Source of the DNA: a bacterium
GTDB taxonomy: Bacteria > Chloroflexota > Dehalococcoidia > Tepidiformales > Tepidiformaceae
Assembly: GCA_003577245.1 (NCBI GenBank)
Contig: QEVS01000001.1
Coordinates: forward strand, 186,001-250,000
Direction of reading: 5' to 3'
Length of the DNA stretch: 64,000 bases
The position numbers were made by a program, and so were the translations under genes. Under the pieces are notes generated by a model that was not told the origin of the DNA, did no database searches, and saw only the letters and a list, made by a program, of their open reading frames with translations. Shown one piece after another: positions 34,888 through 43,946 of the stretch; position 1 is the stretch's first letter, and each line of letters starts with the position of its first letter.

Positions 34888-36363
34888 TCAGCGGCGGTGC
34901 TCGAGATGCGCCCGCGCCGTCCGCAGCCGCTGGAGCGCTCGCTCCCGCCCCAGCAGGGCGAGCGAGTCAAACAGCGGGATCCCCTGCGGACGCCCCATCT
35001 CGGCCACATAGAGGACAGGCACGAACTTGCGCAGCTTCGTCCCGAGCTCATCCTCCATCCGCCGGATGGCGGCCTCCAGCTCGTCCCGGGTCCATTGGTC
35101 GCGGGGCACCCTGTCAAGCTTCAACAGCGCCGTATCGATGACCCGCCGGGCAAGTTCCGGGTCGCCTCCCGCCTTCTCCTCCAGCAGAGCTGCGTCGTAA
35201 TCGGGCGCCTCGAAGCCGAACAGGAACTCCATGAGGGGCGCAACCTCGGTGAGCCGGCCAACGCGCTCGCGCAGCAGCGGCGCCACAGCCGAAACCAGGT
35301 CCGCATCCACCGGCCGCGGCACTGAAGCCGGCAGGTCCTTCTCGCACCATTCCGCTATTACCTGCTGCCAGCGTTCCGAAGGCATCTCCCTGATGTAGTG
35401 GCCGTTCAGGTGGTTCAGGCGCTCTATGTCGAACACCGCCGGGTTCGCCACCACGCGCTCCAGCGAGAATTGCTCCTTCAGGTCCTCAATCGTGATCAGC
35501 GAAGTCCGGTCGTCCAGCGACCAGCCCAGGAAGGCAAGGAAGTTCACCATCGCCTCAGGCAGGTAGCCATTCCGCCGGTAGTCCAGGACCGAAGTATCCC
35601 CCGTGCGCTTGCTCAGCTTCTTGTGGTCCGGCCCCAGGATGAGCGGCAGGTGTGCCCAGAGAGGAGGCTTCCACCCCAGCGATTCATACAGCTGGATGTG
35701 TTTCGGAGCGCTTGAAATCCACTCGTCGCCGCGAATGGCGTGCGTTATCTCCATCTCCGTGTCATCGACTACAAGTCCAAGATGGTACGTTGGGAACCCG
35801 TCCGACTTCAGGATCACGAAGTCGTCCTGGAGCGCGTTCTCGAATGTGATCGAGCCGCGAACCAGGTCGTCGAGCACGGTCGTCCCTTCGCGCCGCATCG
35901 CAAAGCGGACAACGAACGCCTCAGAACCTGCACGCACCTCCGATTCCCCCGCCGAGATCTCCCGGCAGAGCCCGTCGTACCCCGGCGGACGCTTCGCGGC
36001 CACCTGCGCGGCGCGCATCTGGTCCAGACGCTCGGGTGTGCAGAAACAGCGGTAGGCCCGGCCGCCCTCGATGAGAGTGAGCGCCGCCTTCTGGTAGAGC
36101 GGCAGGCGCTGCGATTGGAAGTACGGCCCGTGGACCCCGCCCACCCCCGGCCCCTCGTCCCAGTCGATCCCGAGCCAGCGCAGGCTCTCCATGATCGCGT
36201 CCACCGAGCTCTCCACCAGCCGCTTCTGGTCGGTATCCTCGATGCGCAGGATGAAGACACCGCCATTTGCGCGCGCCAGTGCCCAGCTGAAGAGCGCGGA
36301 GCGGATGTTGCCGATATGCGGGTCGCCCGTTGGGCTCGGCGCGTAGCGCGTACGAACGGTCAC
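34888..36363 (-). CDS. gltX: glutamyl-tRNA synthetase
   Basis: Class I synthetase charging tRNA-Glu, and tRNA-Gln too if the enzyme is non-discriminating. From GTG 36363 it has 491 residues: PSPTGDPHIGN (HIGH motif at 16-19), IEDTDQKR, KSDGFPTYHLGLVVDD, and KLSKR (KMSKS motif, 249-253), followed by the helical anticodon-binding region. The start GTG overlaps the rluD stop by four bases (GTGA); the frame to 36519 is a spurious extension. It forms an lspA-rluD-gltX unit, and tRNA-Gln lies directly downstream. Confidence 0.95.
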   Translation of the reverse strand: MTVRTRYAPSPTGDPHIGNIRSALFSWALARANGGVFILRIEDTDQKRLVESSVDAIMESLRWLGIDWDEGPGVGGVHGPYFQSQRLPLYQKAALTLIEGGRAYRCFCTPERLDQMRAAQVAAKRPPGYDGLCREISAGESEVRAGSEAFVVRFAMRREGTTVLDDLVRGSITFENALQDDFVILKSDGFPTYHLGLVVDDTEMEITHAIRGDEWISSAPKHIQLYESLGWKPPLWAHLPLILGPDHKKLSKRTGDTSVLDYRRNGYLPEAMVNFLAFLGWSLDDRTSLITIEDLKEQFSLERVVANPAVFDIERLNHLNGHYIREMPSERWQQVIAEWCEKDLPASVPRPVDADLVSAVAPLLRERVGRLTEVAPLMEFLFGFEAPDYDAALLEEKAGGDPELARRVIDTALLKLDRVPRDQWTRDELEAAIRRMEDELGTKLRKFVPVLYVAEMGRPQGIPLFDSLALLGRERALQRLRTARAHLEHRR

Positions 36364-37331
36364 GAAGAATCCTCCGTGCGGAGCGGTGGCGTTGGTGTGG
36401 AGTATGGCAAGGCTATCGTCTCCGCACCCATCGATCGAACCGCGTCCATGAAGTCGGCAGGCAGCGGCGCTGTAATCGTGAGCTTCCCGCCCCCGGGATG
36501 CGGAACCGTGAGCTGCCATGCGTGCAGCAGCTGCCGCCCTTCGCCACCGCGGCCGTATACGCGGTCATTTGCCACCGGGATTCCAACCGCCGCCAGGTGC
36601 ACTCGAATCTGGTGCGTCCGCCCCGATTCGGGCGTCACCAGCAGCAGCGTCCGTTCCCCATCCGAAGCGAGAACCTGGTACTCGGTCCTCGCCGGACGGC
36701 CTTGACGGGTGACCGCCATTCGCGTCCTGTCGCCGGGGTGACGCGCAATCGCAGCATCAACCACCGCACGCTCGTGTTCCGGCTTCCCCATGCAGATGGC
36801 AAGGTAGGCCTTCCTGGTCTTGCGAGCCTCGAACGCGCGGCTGAGCGCGGTCTGCGCCTGCGGCGTCCGTGCCAGCAGGAGCACCCCGCTCGTGTCCTTG
36901 TCGAGCCGGTGCACAATCCCCGGGCGTTCCACGTCGAAGGCCCGGGCATCGTCGGGGTACCGGCCGGTGAACCACGCCGCGACGCTGGGGCCGCTGTCAC
37001 CGGGAGCGCCGTGAACGGCCAGGCCGGGCGGCTTGTCCACCGCCACAAGGTCGTCGTCCTCGTAGAGGATCGGCACGCCGGGGCCCGCCGTCTGCGCGGG
37101 ATGCTCAGTCTCGGGCGCTTCGAGGCTCAACCGGTCGCCGGCCGCGACCCGGAACGACTTCTGTACGGCCGCCCCGTTCACGCTCACATGGCCACCGGCA
37201 ATCAGGCGCTGCAGGCGCGCCCTGCTCAGGTCCGGGCAGGCCGCGGCCAGCACCACATCGAGCCGGCCTGCTGCCGGGGCTACGAATTCGCGTCTGTCGA
37301 TTCCGTGACGCCGTGAAAGAGCATCGCCCAT
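36360..37331 (-). CDS. rluD: RluD-family 23S rRNA pseudouridine synthase
   Basis: Converts uridines in 23S rRNA to pseudouridine. 323 residues: an N-terminal S4 RNA-binding domain (LSRARLQRLIAGGHVSVNGAAV, about 35-56) and the catalytic domain with GIVHRLDKDTSG, where Asp144 is the nucleophile, plus the PESGRTHQIRVHL and IPVANDRVYG motifs. The exact target sites are not certain, so the symbol indicates the family. The ATG lies inside the end of lspA (52-base overlap); no later start preserves the S4 domain. Confidence 0.92.
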   Translation of the reverse strand: MGDALSRRHGIDRREFVAPAAGRLDVVLAAACPDLSRARLQRLIAGGHVSVNGAAVQKSFRVAAGDRLSLEAPETEHPAQTAGPGVPILYEDDDLVAVDKPPGLAVHGAPGDSGPSVAAWFTGRYPDDARAFDVERPGIVHRLDKDTSGVLLLARTPQAQTALSRAFEARKTRKAYLAICMGKPEHERAVVDAAIARHPGDRTRMAVTRQGRPARTEYQVLASDGERTLLLVTPESGRTHQIRVHLAAVGIPVANDRVYGRGGEGRQLLHAWQLTVPHPGGGKLTITAPLPADFMDAVRSMGAETIALPYSTPTPPLRTEDSS

Positions 37332-37804
37332 ATCAACACGAACACGCCGATGGTGATGGCCGAATCGGCCACGTTGAATGCCGGGAAGTGAGGCGCCTTC
37401 ACGAAGTCCACCACCTCGCCCTTCCAGAGGCGGTCAATCAGGTTCCCAACGGCCCCGGCCATCATCAGCGCCAGCCCCGCCCGCATGAGCGGGTGGGCGA
37501 ACTCCGGGTTGAGAAGGTAGATCACGATGGCTGCTATCCCCACCAGGGTGGTCACAACCAGCAGGGGCCCGGCGCCCTGCAGAATCCCGAAGGCAGCCCC
37601 TGAGTTGGTGACATGCACAAGCTTCACCGGCCAGTCTGCCGGCCAGCTCTCGCCCCGCTCCAGCCCCTCGCGCACGAGCCACTTCGTGAGCTGATCCGCG
37701 GCCACGATGAGCGCCGCCACCGCAAGGAAGAGCGCATCCCAGCGGGTTGGCCCCACCCGGGTCCGGGCACGTTCCAGCGGCTTCCGAGCGGTCACATCTT
37801 CCAT
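37280..37804 (-). CDS. lspA: lipoprotein signal peptidase (signal peptidase II)
   Basis: Aspartic protease of the inner membrane that removes signal peptides from prolipoproteins, such as the cupredoxin lipoprotein in this window. From ATG 37804 it has 174 residues, four membrane helices, and the conserved NSGAAFG (67-73), GAVGNLIDR (Asp124) and FNVADS (Asp147) motifs. A GTG at 37846 would add 14 residues without family similarity. First gene of the lspA-rluD-gltX unit, overlapping rluD. Confidence 0.95.
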   Translation of the reverse strand: MEDVTARKPLERARTRVGPTRWDALFLAVAALIVAADQLTKWLVREGLERGESWPADWPVKLVHVTNSGAAFGILQGAGPLLVVTTLVGIAAIVIYLLNPEFAHPLMRAGLALMMAGAVGNLIDRLWKGEVVDFVKAPHFPAFNVADSAITIGVFVLIWAMLFHGVTESTDANS

Positions 37805-37898
37805 CTGCTCTATCCTACCCAATCCGCCTGCTCCCGGGCCGGCCACCCCCTCCAGTGCCTTGATTCTTCAGGGCACGGAGTGGAAACTGAAACTGCCT

Positions 37899-37973
37899 TC
37901 CCCGGTAGCTCAACGGTAGAGCGTTCGGCTGTTAACCGATAGGTTCGGGGTTCGAATCCCTGCCGGGGAGCCA
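37899..37973 (+). tRNA. tRNA-Asn (anticodon GTT)
   Basis: 75 bases: acceptor TCCCCGG/CCGGGGA, anticodon loop CTGTTAA between TTCGG and CCGAT, T-loop GTTCGAAT, encoded CCA. Confidence 0.97.
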
Positions 37974-38100
37974 TCTTCCCCCAACCCCGTACATGCTCAC
38001 CTGCCCGGCTCGGATACTTATCCCGTCCCCGGCGCGGTATGCTGTAGCGCGCGGTCATGAGGGGGCACAGCTTCCTCGTCGCCGCTTGGTGGGCCCGACG

Positions 38101-39324
38101 ATGCCGGAACGTTCGCAGGAACCGGAGGCGAAATCGGCTCGAACCCCCGAGGCTGCGAAGCCGGTCGAGCCGCAGCTGACTCCTGACCTTCTCGTGACAG
38201 TGCCCGGAGCAAGTTCCGGCCGCCTGTTCGCCGCGCCTCCTGGCAATCCCGGCAACGCACGATGGCGCGGAACGGCCCTGCTCAGGCTCCAGCACGCCGT
38301 TGGGAACTCTCATGTGCAACGGGCCTTCGACCGCTCAGCCCGGGCCCTGCAGCGCCAGGCCGGCCAGCCAGAGACGGCCCCGGCGCAGGAACCAGAACAA
38401 CCCCCCGAGAAGCGTTACACCGTACGCCTGACGACCGGCACCTTCGAAAAGCTCACCGAAGAGGAGGCGCTCGGCAAGCTCTGGTCCGCCTACGAAGACC
38501 TCAATCGACAGGTCGAGCGCTTTGCGGGTGAGCACGAGACCCTCAAGCAGAGCCGCGACGCCAACGTCGCCGTGGGTGCCGGGGGGTTCCTCGCAGACCT
38601 TTTCATGGGCAAGAAGCTGCCCCCGGTGTCAATCTGGGACAAGCCGCGCAACCTCCTCACGGCCGCGAAGCTCGCCCTGTCAACGCGGGCCATCCCCGAA
38701 GCCGGGAACAACCTGAAACAGGCCGGCGACGCCTACAAAGACAGCAAAGCGAAGTTCGATTCCTATCGCGATGACCTCCAGGTAGGAGGAGGCGCCACCC
38801 AGGTCGCGATAGGCGCCATCCCGGTCGCCGTGCTCGTGATCGGCGTAACCGTCCTTCTTGTTGCGCCGGCGGCAGCGGGCGGCGCAGCCGCTGCCGGTGG
38901 AGGCGGGACCGCGGCCGGCGGAGGAACGGCCGCCGGTGGAGCTGCCGCGGGTGGAGGGGCAGCCGCAGGCGGAGGAGCTGCCGCCGCCGGGACTGCCGGC
39001 GGGGGAGCAGCCGCGGCGGCAGGGGGTGGGGCCGTGGTTGGCGGCGGCGTTGGCGGGTCTGCGGCAATGGCCACCACCATGGCCACCGGTCAGACGGTCG
39101 CCGGTATCGCCGCCCAGGCGGCTGCGCTGCTCGCTTCCGGCGATACTGCTGCCCTGACCGCAATGCTCACATCGGTGGCAGCCACCCCCGCCGGCCGCCA
39201 GGCCATGCTCCAGGCCGCGAGGACGATCGTCGCCTCCATGCAGTCACCGGGCGTGCTGCAACGCGAATTCCAGTTCCTGAAGCAGCTTTCGGAGATCCTC
39301 TTCCAGTTCGCTCGCGGCGGCTGA
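38101..39324 (+). CDS. protein with eCIS-type LQxxVGN leader motif and Gly/Ala-rich hydrophobic region
   Basis: 407 residues from ATG 38101. A Pro/Glu/Lys-rich N-terminus leads to LLRLQHAVGNSHVQRAFDRSARALQRQ (about 56-82), which closely fits the L-x-x-LQ-x-x-VGN-x-x-V motif found in proteins associated with extracellular contractile injection systems and DUF4157 toxins. A charged helical region follows (about 105-220), then a membrane-like helix and a Gly/Ala-rich tract of about 75 residues that could insert in membranes, then a helical C-terminus. No enzymatic motif. There is no injection-system gene in the window, so it would be an orphan effector or scaffold. The longer frame from 37993 runs over a region without family character. 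Confidence 0.65.
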   Translation: MPERSQEPEAKSARTPEAAKPVEPQLTPDLLVTVPGASSGRLFAAPPGNPGNARWRGTALLRLQHAVGNSHVQRAFDRSARALQRQAGQPETAPAQEPEQPPEKRYTVRLTTGTFEKLTEEEALGKLWSAYEDLNRQVERFAGEHETLKQSRDANVAVGAGGFLADLFMGKKLPPVSIWDKPRNLLTAAKLALSTRAIPEAGNNLKQAGDAYKDSKAKFDSYRDDLQVGGGATQVAIGAIPVAVLVIGVTVLLVAPAAAGGAAAAGGGGTAAGGGTAAGGAAAGGGAAAGGGAAAAGTAGGGAAAAAGGGAVVGGGVGGSAAMATTMATGQTVAGIAAQAAALLASGDTAALTAMLTSVAATPAGRQAMLQAARTIVASMQSPGVLQREFQFLKQLSEILFQFARGG

Positions 39325-39333
39325 CCCCTTCGC

Positions 39334-39849
39334 CTACTGTGCTGCAGGCTGGGCCGCACCCGCAGGCGGCAACACCACCACCGAGTCAACCGTGGGAGGG
39401 CTCACGCCCGGCCGCAACTTGAGCCCCAGCGTGGCGCCCGGGCGCAGCTCCGCGACTCTCACCATCGTGCCGTCGTTGCGCATGAATTGCGTGGCCGCGT
39501 CGTAGGTGATGGTGCGGGGGCCTTCCGGTCCCCTTACCACAAGCGCCGTGTTTGAGACGCCCTGCAACACTCCCACCGCATCGAACACTCCCTGCCCGGC
39601 AGGCTGGTTGGGGACACCCGGCGCCACGCCATTCGGTTGGGGCGCCCCGGGTTGTCCCTGCCTGGGAGGTGCGCCCGCTCCTGCGAACGTGCCGGGCGCC
39701 AGCTCGCGGTTGTTGCCGATGTACACGCCTGCCGAAAACGCTGCCCCTACCATGATCGCGACCAGCACGGAGACGGCGGTGACAATCGCCCACCTTTGGC
39801 GGGGCGTGTAGCCGGCGGCGCTCGTTCCTTCGGCCGTGATCTCCTGCAT
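39334..39849 (-). CDS. membrane-anchored small protein with Pro/Gly linker and beta domain
   Basis: 171 residues: cytoplasmic N-terminus, one membrane helix (about 20-43, WAIVTAVSVLVAIMVGAAFSAGVYIG), a Pro/Gly/Gln-rich linker (about 52-84) and a beta-rich C-terminal domain (VLQGVSNTALVVRGPEGPRTITYDAATQF...VAELRPGATLGLKL) resembling DUF5666-type OB-like domains. Function unknown. It starts four bases after the DUF2723 gene, so the two are one unit. Confidence 0.7.
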   Translation of the reverse strand: MQEITAEGTSAAGYTPRQRWAIVTAVSVLVAIMVGAAFSAGVYIGNNRELAPGTFAGAGAPPRQGQPGAPQPNGVAPGVPNQPAGQGVFDAVGVLQGVSNTALVVRGPEGPRTITYDAATQFMRNDGTMVRVAELRPGATLGLKLRPGVSPPTVDSVVVLPPAGAAQPAAQ

Positions 39850-39853
39850 TGCT

Positions 39854-41866
39854 CTACTCCACCTTCAGGTTTGCGACCGTTAGGGGAGTCGCCCCTTCTT
39901 CGGCCGAACGAATGGTCAATGGCTGTACCCCGCGGGGGGTGCTGCTCAGGATAACCAGCTCGAACTCCTCCACCACCGTATGCCCGCGCACGGGGGCGAC
40001 CTCACGGTCGTACCGCTCTACCAGCCCTGCCCCCGGCTGGCGCCGCGCGATAGGAGAATCATCCCCTTCTCCAACCTGGAGGATTATGCCCGCCTGGGCG
40101 AACCGTTCGAACCTCCAGTACAGCCTCAGCTTCACCGTCTCCCCGGCCCGCACCGTCGTAGTGTCCAGGTCCGCCCCCACCAGCGTCACGCCATCCAGCG
40201 AAAGGTTCAGCGCAATCCCTGGCGTGGCCTCATCGTCAATCAGGTTCGGCGGAGTGGAGCTCAAGCGGTAGAGAACCAGGTCCCGGCGAAGCCACAGCTT
40301 CCGATCGTGTGCCGGGGTCACCAGCACGGGGATGCCCCATTCCCCGGCCTCCGCAGAGGGGCGGAAGCGAGTCGGCCAGGCCCCGCTGGGGTCCACCGAG
40401 TAGCGCGGACGCCCATCGGTGGGCCAGCTCGCGCGCTGCCCGAAGGCCAGCCCCGCGCTCGGGATCGTCACGTCGGGCCGCACGTCGTAGACGTACTGAT
40501 AGTAGAACATGTCGTACCCGAACACCCCTGCGCTGCCCAGCAGCACCGCACCTTCCGGGAGCATCTCGTAGACGTTCTCGTAGAAGTCGTTGATCTCGGT
40601 GTGGTCCGATTGGTCGTGGGTCGCGTAGTTGTAGCGAAGCTGCGCCCGGACGGGAAGAACGAGCACAAGCAAGGCGAGCCCGCCCGCGATCACTCCGCCT
40701 GCGGGCACCCGGGCCAACGGCCGGCGGATGCCCCGGATGACCAGCCACACCCCACTGGCGATAGCCACGGCGAAGAGGAAGTGCGCCGGGATGAAGAACA
40801 CGTCGATGTCCATCGCCCGGTATTCCATGAAGAAGACCGTATGGACGCCCCACATCAGGGCGAGAAGGATGAAGGTGCGCGGCCGCCGCAGGGCGAGCCC
40901 CGCAGCACCGGCAAACCCCACCAGAATGCCCGGGAGGCCGAAGTTCCAGCGCACGAGCGTCGCGTAAAGGATGAAGCGGTCCGGCAACAGCTCCATCGGG
41001 AACGCCCACTTGAACTGCGGGAAAGCGTTGATCGTGTAGTTGAGGAAGCCCTCGAATGTGGCAGGGTTGATGGGGTCTGGCGCAGGTTCACCCATCACCG
41101 TGCGAATGGGCAGCCAGAGGAACTGCATGAGCCCCAGCGCAAACAGCGCCAGCCCCGGAACCAGCACCAGCGGCTGCTTCAGAACACGCCAGTTCACCAT
41201 CAGGATGTAGACACCGTAACCGGGCAGAAAACCCAGGTTCGACATGTGCGTCCCCGTGCTGGCGGCCAGGGTGAATGCCCATGCGCCAAACAGGATGGTG
41301 GACCCCAGGTCGCCATGGAGCGCCACCTCCGGGTTCCGCTGCCGACGCCCCCAGAGGAGCATCAGGTAGAGGGCAAGTGCCACAAAGAACAGGTTCGGAG
41401 CGTAGACCTCCGAGATGGTGGCCTGCGACCACGTAGTCGTCGAGAAGCCGAAAAACAGGGCGCCAAAGGCTGCCACCGCCCTCGGCAGCGCGAGCTCCCG
41501 GCAAATGGCATAGAGGAGCACACACGCACCGGAAGCGCCCACTGCCGAGAGCAGGTTCACCCTGTGAGCCACATCCCCTACCGGCAGGAACGTGAACGCC
41601 TTGCCCAGCCACGTATAAAGCGGATACCCGGTGGGGTGAGCCAGCCCGAGGGTGTATGAGGTGGTCGCCAGCTCGTTCCCGTCGGGCGACACGTACGAGA
41701 GGCTGGGCGTGAGAGTGGCGTTGTAGACCGCGAAGACGAGCAGCCCTACGGCGCCGGCAATCGCCGCGTCCACGCGTCGCGGATGGCCTTTCCATGCCGC
41801 TGCCACCCGTTCGCGTAGCGCGAGCCCCGGGACAGCTGGCCGCATGGCCGGCGCCTGGACTGCCAT
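39854..41866 (-). CDS. DUF2723 (TMEM260-like) membrane glycosyltransferase
   Basis: GT-C-fold polytopic protein of about 670 residues with some twelve helices. The first extracytoplasmic loop has SYVSPDGNELATTSYTLGLAHPTGYPLYTWLG, the DUF2723 signature that contains the acidic catalytic residue in TMEM260/O-mannosyltransferase relatives, followed by PVGDVAHRVNLLSA. A soluble C-terminal region (about 560-670) is beta-rich. It probably transfers a sugar from a lipid carrier to exported proteins; donor and acceptor are unknown. ATG 41866 with GGGAG six bases upstream is preferred over ATG 41902. Operon with the small membrane protein downstream. Confidence 0.82.
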   Translation of the reverse strand: MAVQAPAMRPAVPGLALRERVAAAWKGHPRRVDAAIAGAVGLLVFAVYNATLTPSLSYVSPDGNELATTSYTLGLAHPTGYPLYTWLGKAFTFLPVGDVAHRVNLLSAVGASGACVLLYAICRELALPRAVAAFGALFFGFSTTTWSQATISEVYAPNLFFVALALYLMLLWGRRQRNPEVALHGDLGSTILFGAWAFTLAASTGTHMSNLGFLPGYGVYILMVNWRVLKQPLVLVPGLALFALGLMQFLWLPIRTVMGEPAPDPINPATFEGFLNYTINAFPQFKWAFPMELLPDRFILYATLVRWNFGLPGILVGFAGAAGLALRRPRTFILLALMWGVHTVFFMEYRAMDIDVFFIPAHFLFAVAIASGVWLVIRGIRRPLARVPAGGVIAGGLALLVLVLPVRAQLRYNYATHDQSDHTEINDFYENVYEMLPEGAVLLGSAGVFGYDMFYYQYVYDVRPDVTIPSAGLAFGQRASWPTDGRPRYSVDPSGAWPTRFRPSAEAGEWGIPVLVTPAHDRKLWLRRDLVLYRLSSTPPNLIDDEATPGIALNLSLDGVTLVGADLDTTTVRAGETVKLRLYWRFERFAQAGIILQVGEGDDSPIARRQPGAGLVERYDREVAPVRGHTVVEEFELVILSSTPRGVQPLTIRSAEEGATPLTVANLKVE

Positions 41867-41969
41867 CAATGCTCCCGGCGAGGAACTCCTCGTTGCAAAC
41901 ATGGTATGGCTTGCCCGAAAAGTGATGGTTCAGGAAAACCCCGGGTGGGGGCTCGCCCAACGCCGGGCG

Positions 41970-42656
41970 TCAGGCGTGCCGCGCCAGGGCTTCCGCCCGC
42001 TCCTTTATCCCCAGCATCATCCTTCGCTCCATGACGAAATGCGCCGGGTCCGCCACGAAGAACGTGTAGAGCCACCTCAGGAATCCGGTGTCCTCGCCCG
42101 CCCGGGTACGAACGAGCAGCCGGGTGGTGTGCTCGTTTATCGGTTCGACCACGAAGACCCAGGCGCCTTCGCCCCCGGGGTCGCCCGTGGTGAGCCTCTC
42201 GGCCTTGGTCGGCGAGACGAGCGCCATGTAGTGCCCCCGCTCCAGCGCTGCCACCACCAGCCGCTCCGCTCCCCCGAGCCGGTCGGGCCGGGCCAACCAG
42301 ACCGACTCACCGACCCTGCGGTCCGGCCTCTCGGGCACGACGGCACCGGCCCTCCGCACACCCCCGGGGCCCGCCAGCTTCGCCAACCAGGCGTCGCTGT
42401 AGAACCCGCCGCGGTCCTGTCCCACCTGCATCAGCCACGGCCAGACAGCCTCCACGGGAGCGTTGATAGTCACCGCCCGCGTTGCCTGCCAGGCCCAGTT
42501 CGATGTGAGCTCGTCACCCGGCAGCTCGCGCCTGACCTCGTCATCGGTGGCGCCCCAGCGCATGTAGCGCGGACGCAGGCAGTACTTGTACGCCAGCGCA
42601 CCGGCGCCCGCGGCAAGGGCAAACGAGACGACGCGATGACCACTCATAGCCCTCAT
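41970..42656 (-). CDS. SRPBCC-family protein with N-terminal membrane segment
   Basis: 228 residues from ATG 42656 (a second ATG lies at 42647). A short hydrophobic N-terminus (VVSFALAAGAGALAYKY) precedes a START/Bet v1-like fold: VTINAPVEAVWPWLMQVGQDRGGFYSDAWLAKL is the typical beta1-alpha1 onset, and FVVEPINEHTTRLLVRTRAG the central strands. Such proteins bind hydrophobic ligands or lipids; the ligand is unknown. It lies 43 bases after the small membrane protein on the same strand. Confidence 0.75.
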   Translation of the reverse strand: MRAMSGHRVVSFALAAGAGALAYKYCLRPRYMRWGATDDEVRRELPGDELTSNWAWQATRAVTINAPVEAVWPWLMQVGQDRGGFYSDAWLAKLAGPGGVRRAGAVVPERPDRRVGESVWLARPDRLGGAERLVVAALERGHYMALVSPTKAERLTTGDPGGEGAWVFVVEPINEHTTRLLVRTRAGEDTGFLRWLYTFFVADPAHFVMERRMMLGIKERAEALARHA

Positions 42657-42699
42657 AGTGGCGCACCCGCGGGCAGGGTCAATAGGGCTTCCGCGCCGA

Positions 42700-42903
42700 T
42701 CAATCTCTCTCGCGGCGGCGGCCACGGCCCCCCAGGAAGCCCATGAAAGGCGACCCGGCGCCCAGCAGGAACCCAAGCTGGTACCAGCCGCCATCGCGAC
42801 CAATGTTGTAGACGGGGTACCGCTCCCACCAATCGAAGATGTGGATGATGAGGAGCGGCCACGCCGTTATGCCGTTCCATAGCCCCCAGAGGAAGTCTTC
42901 CAC
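42700..42903 (-). CDS. small conserved membrane protein (67 residues)
   Basis: GTG start five bases after GGGAGG. The sequence FLWGLWNGITAWPLLIIHIF, then WWERYPVYNIGRDGGWYQLGFLLGAGS, is the pattern of a recurrent uncharacterised small membrane protein with one clear helix and a re-entrant-like hydrophobic C-terminal half. A basic tail (GRGRRRERD) suggests the C-terminus is cytoplasmic. Function unknown; probably co-transcribed with the SRPBCC gene. Confidence 0.72.
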   Translation of the reverse strand: MEDFLWGLWNGITAWPLLIIHIFDWWERYPVYNIGRDGGWYQLGFLLGAGSPFMGFLGGRGRRRERD

Positions 42904-43067
42904 CGTTGCCTCCCTTGATCGTCAGTTGCCTGCCGACGATAACCGGCCCCGGACGACCTTGCCAGCGCTCGGGCCGGGCGGCCATCCCCGCTCGACACAC
43001 CCCGCCGGCCTCGCACACCATAGCTGTGGCTGCGCCAGTGAAGCGCAGACCCTCCCGGGGTCCGCTG

Positions 43068-43880
43068 ATGCCTGCCGAATGGTCCCATCGTTGGCGAGAG
43101 CTTGCCTCCCACGACCTGATGACGGGGCGGGGTGGCGAAAGCCGCATGGTCGAGCGCTGGGCAGCGCTTGCCCGGAGGCTTGACGAGCCCGGCGAACAGC
43201 GCCCCGACCCGGTCCTCCAGTTCGTGCTCGACCGGCTCGAACCCACCCTGACGGTGCTCGATGTTGGCGCCGGCGTGGGCCGCTGGACCATCCCGCTCGC
43301 CGAACGCGCCCGGGCCGTCACGGCTGTCGAACCTGTCGAGGGAATGCGCCGCGCCCTGCAGGACCGCCTTTCGTCCCGCCAAATGACCAACGTCACCATT
43401 GTCGGCCGGCCCTGGCTCGAAGCAGACGTGCCTCGCCACGATGTCTCCGTTGCCGCCTACTCGATGTACACCTCGCCCGACCTGCCCGCATTCGCACGCA
43501 AGATGGAGGCCTGCTCCACGCGACTGTGCGGCATGGCCATGCGCATCCCCGCGCCCGGCGGCGTCATCGGCGAACTCTCGGAAGCAATCCATGGCGACTG
43601 GCACGACAGCCCGAACTTCATCGTCGGCTACAACGCCCTGCTTGAAGCGGGGCTTTCCCCCAACGTGTTCGTCGAACCGGCCGCCGCCAGGTATTGGACC
43701 GACGCCACCTTCGAAGACGCCATCGCCCGGGCCCGCCGCCACCTGCGCCTGTCCGGCGGCCAGTTCGACGGCCTGATCACGAAAACACTCAAGCGCAGCC
43801 TGGTGAAGACCCCCGAAGGCTACCGATGGCCCGATTGGATGCGCGCCGCTCTCGTCTGGTGGGAACCCGGAAACGCCTGA
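43068..43880 (+). CDS. class I SAM-dependent methyltransferase
   Basis: 270 residues from ATG 43068. Motif I is LTVLDVGAGVGRWTIPLAE, followed by AVTAVEPVEGM (the acidic residue that binds the SAM ribose) and a degenerate motif around HDVSVAAYSMY. The substrate is unknown. The frame is open back to 42906, but that part lacks methyltransferase character. It is convergent with the CRP/FNR-family gene. Confidence 0.78.
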   Translation: MPAEWSHRWRELASHDLMTGRGGESRMVERWAALARRLDEPGEQRPDPVLQFVLDRLEPTLTVLDVGAGVGRWTIPLAERARAVTAVEPVEGMRRALQDRLSSRQMTNVTIVGRPWLEADVPRHDVSVAAYSMYTSPDLPAFARKMEACSTRLCGMAMRIPAPGGVIGELSEAIHGDWHDSPNFIVGYNALLEAGLSPNVFVEPAAARYWTDATFEDAIARARRHLRLSGGQFDGLITKTLKRSLVKTPEGYRWPDWMRAALVWWEPGNA

Positions 43881-43946
43881 CCGCATTCGCCCACCCCTGG
43901 CGCCGCGGTGGACCACCGGCAAGTCCGCAAGAAGGAAGCCGCACCC

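Noticed and set aside
38870..39080. DNA repeat or CRISPR-like array
   Set aside because: The repetitive look comes from Gly/Ala codons of a coding region; there are no uniform spacers.
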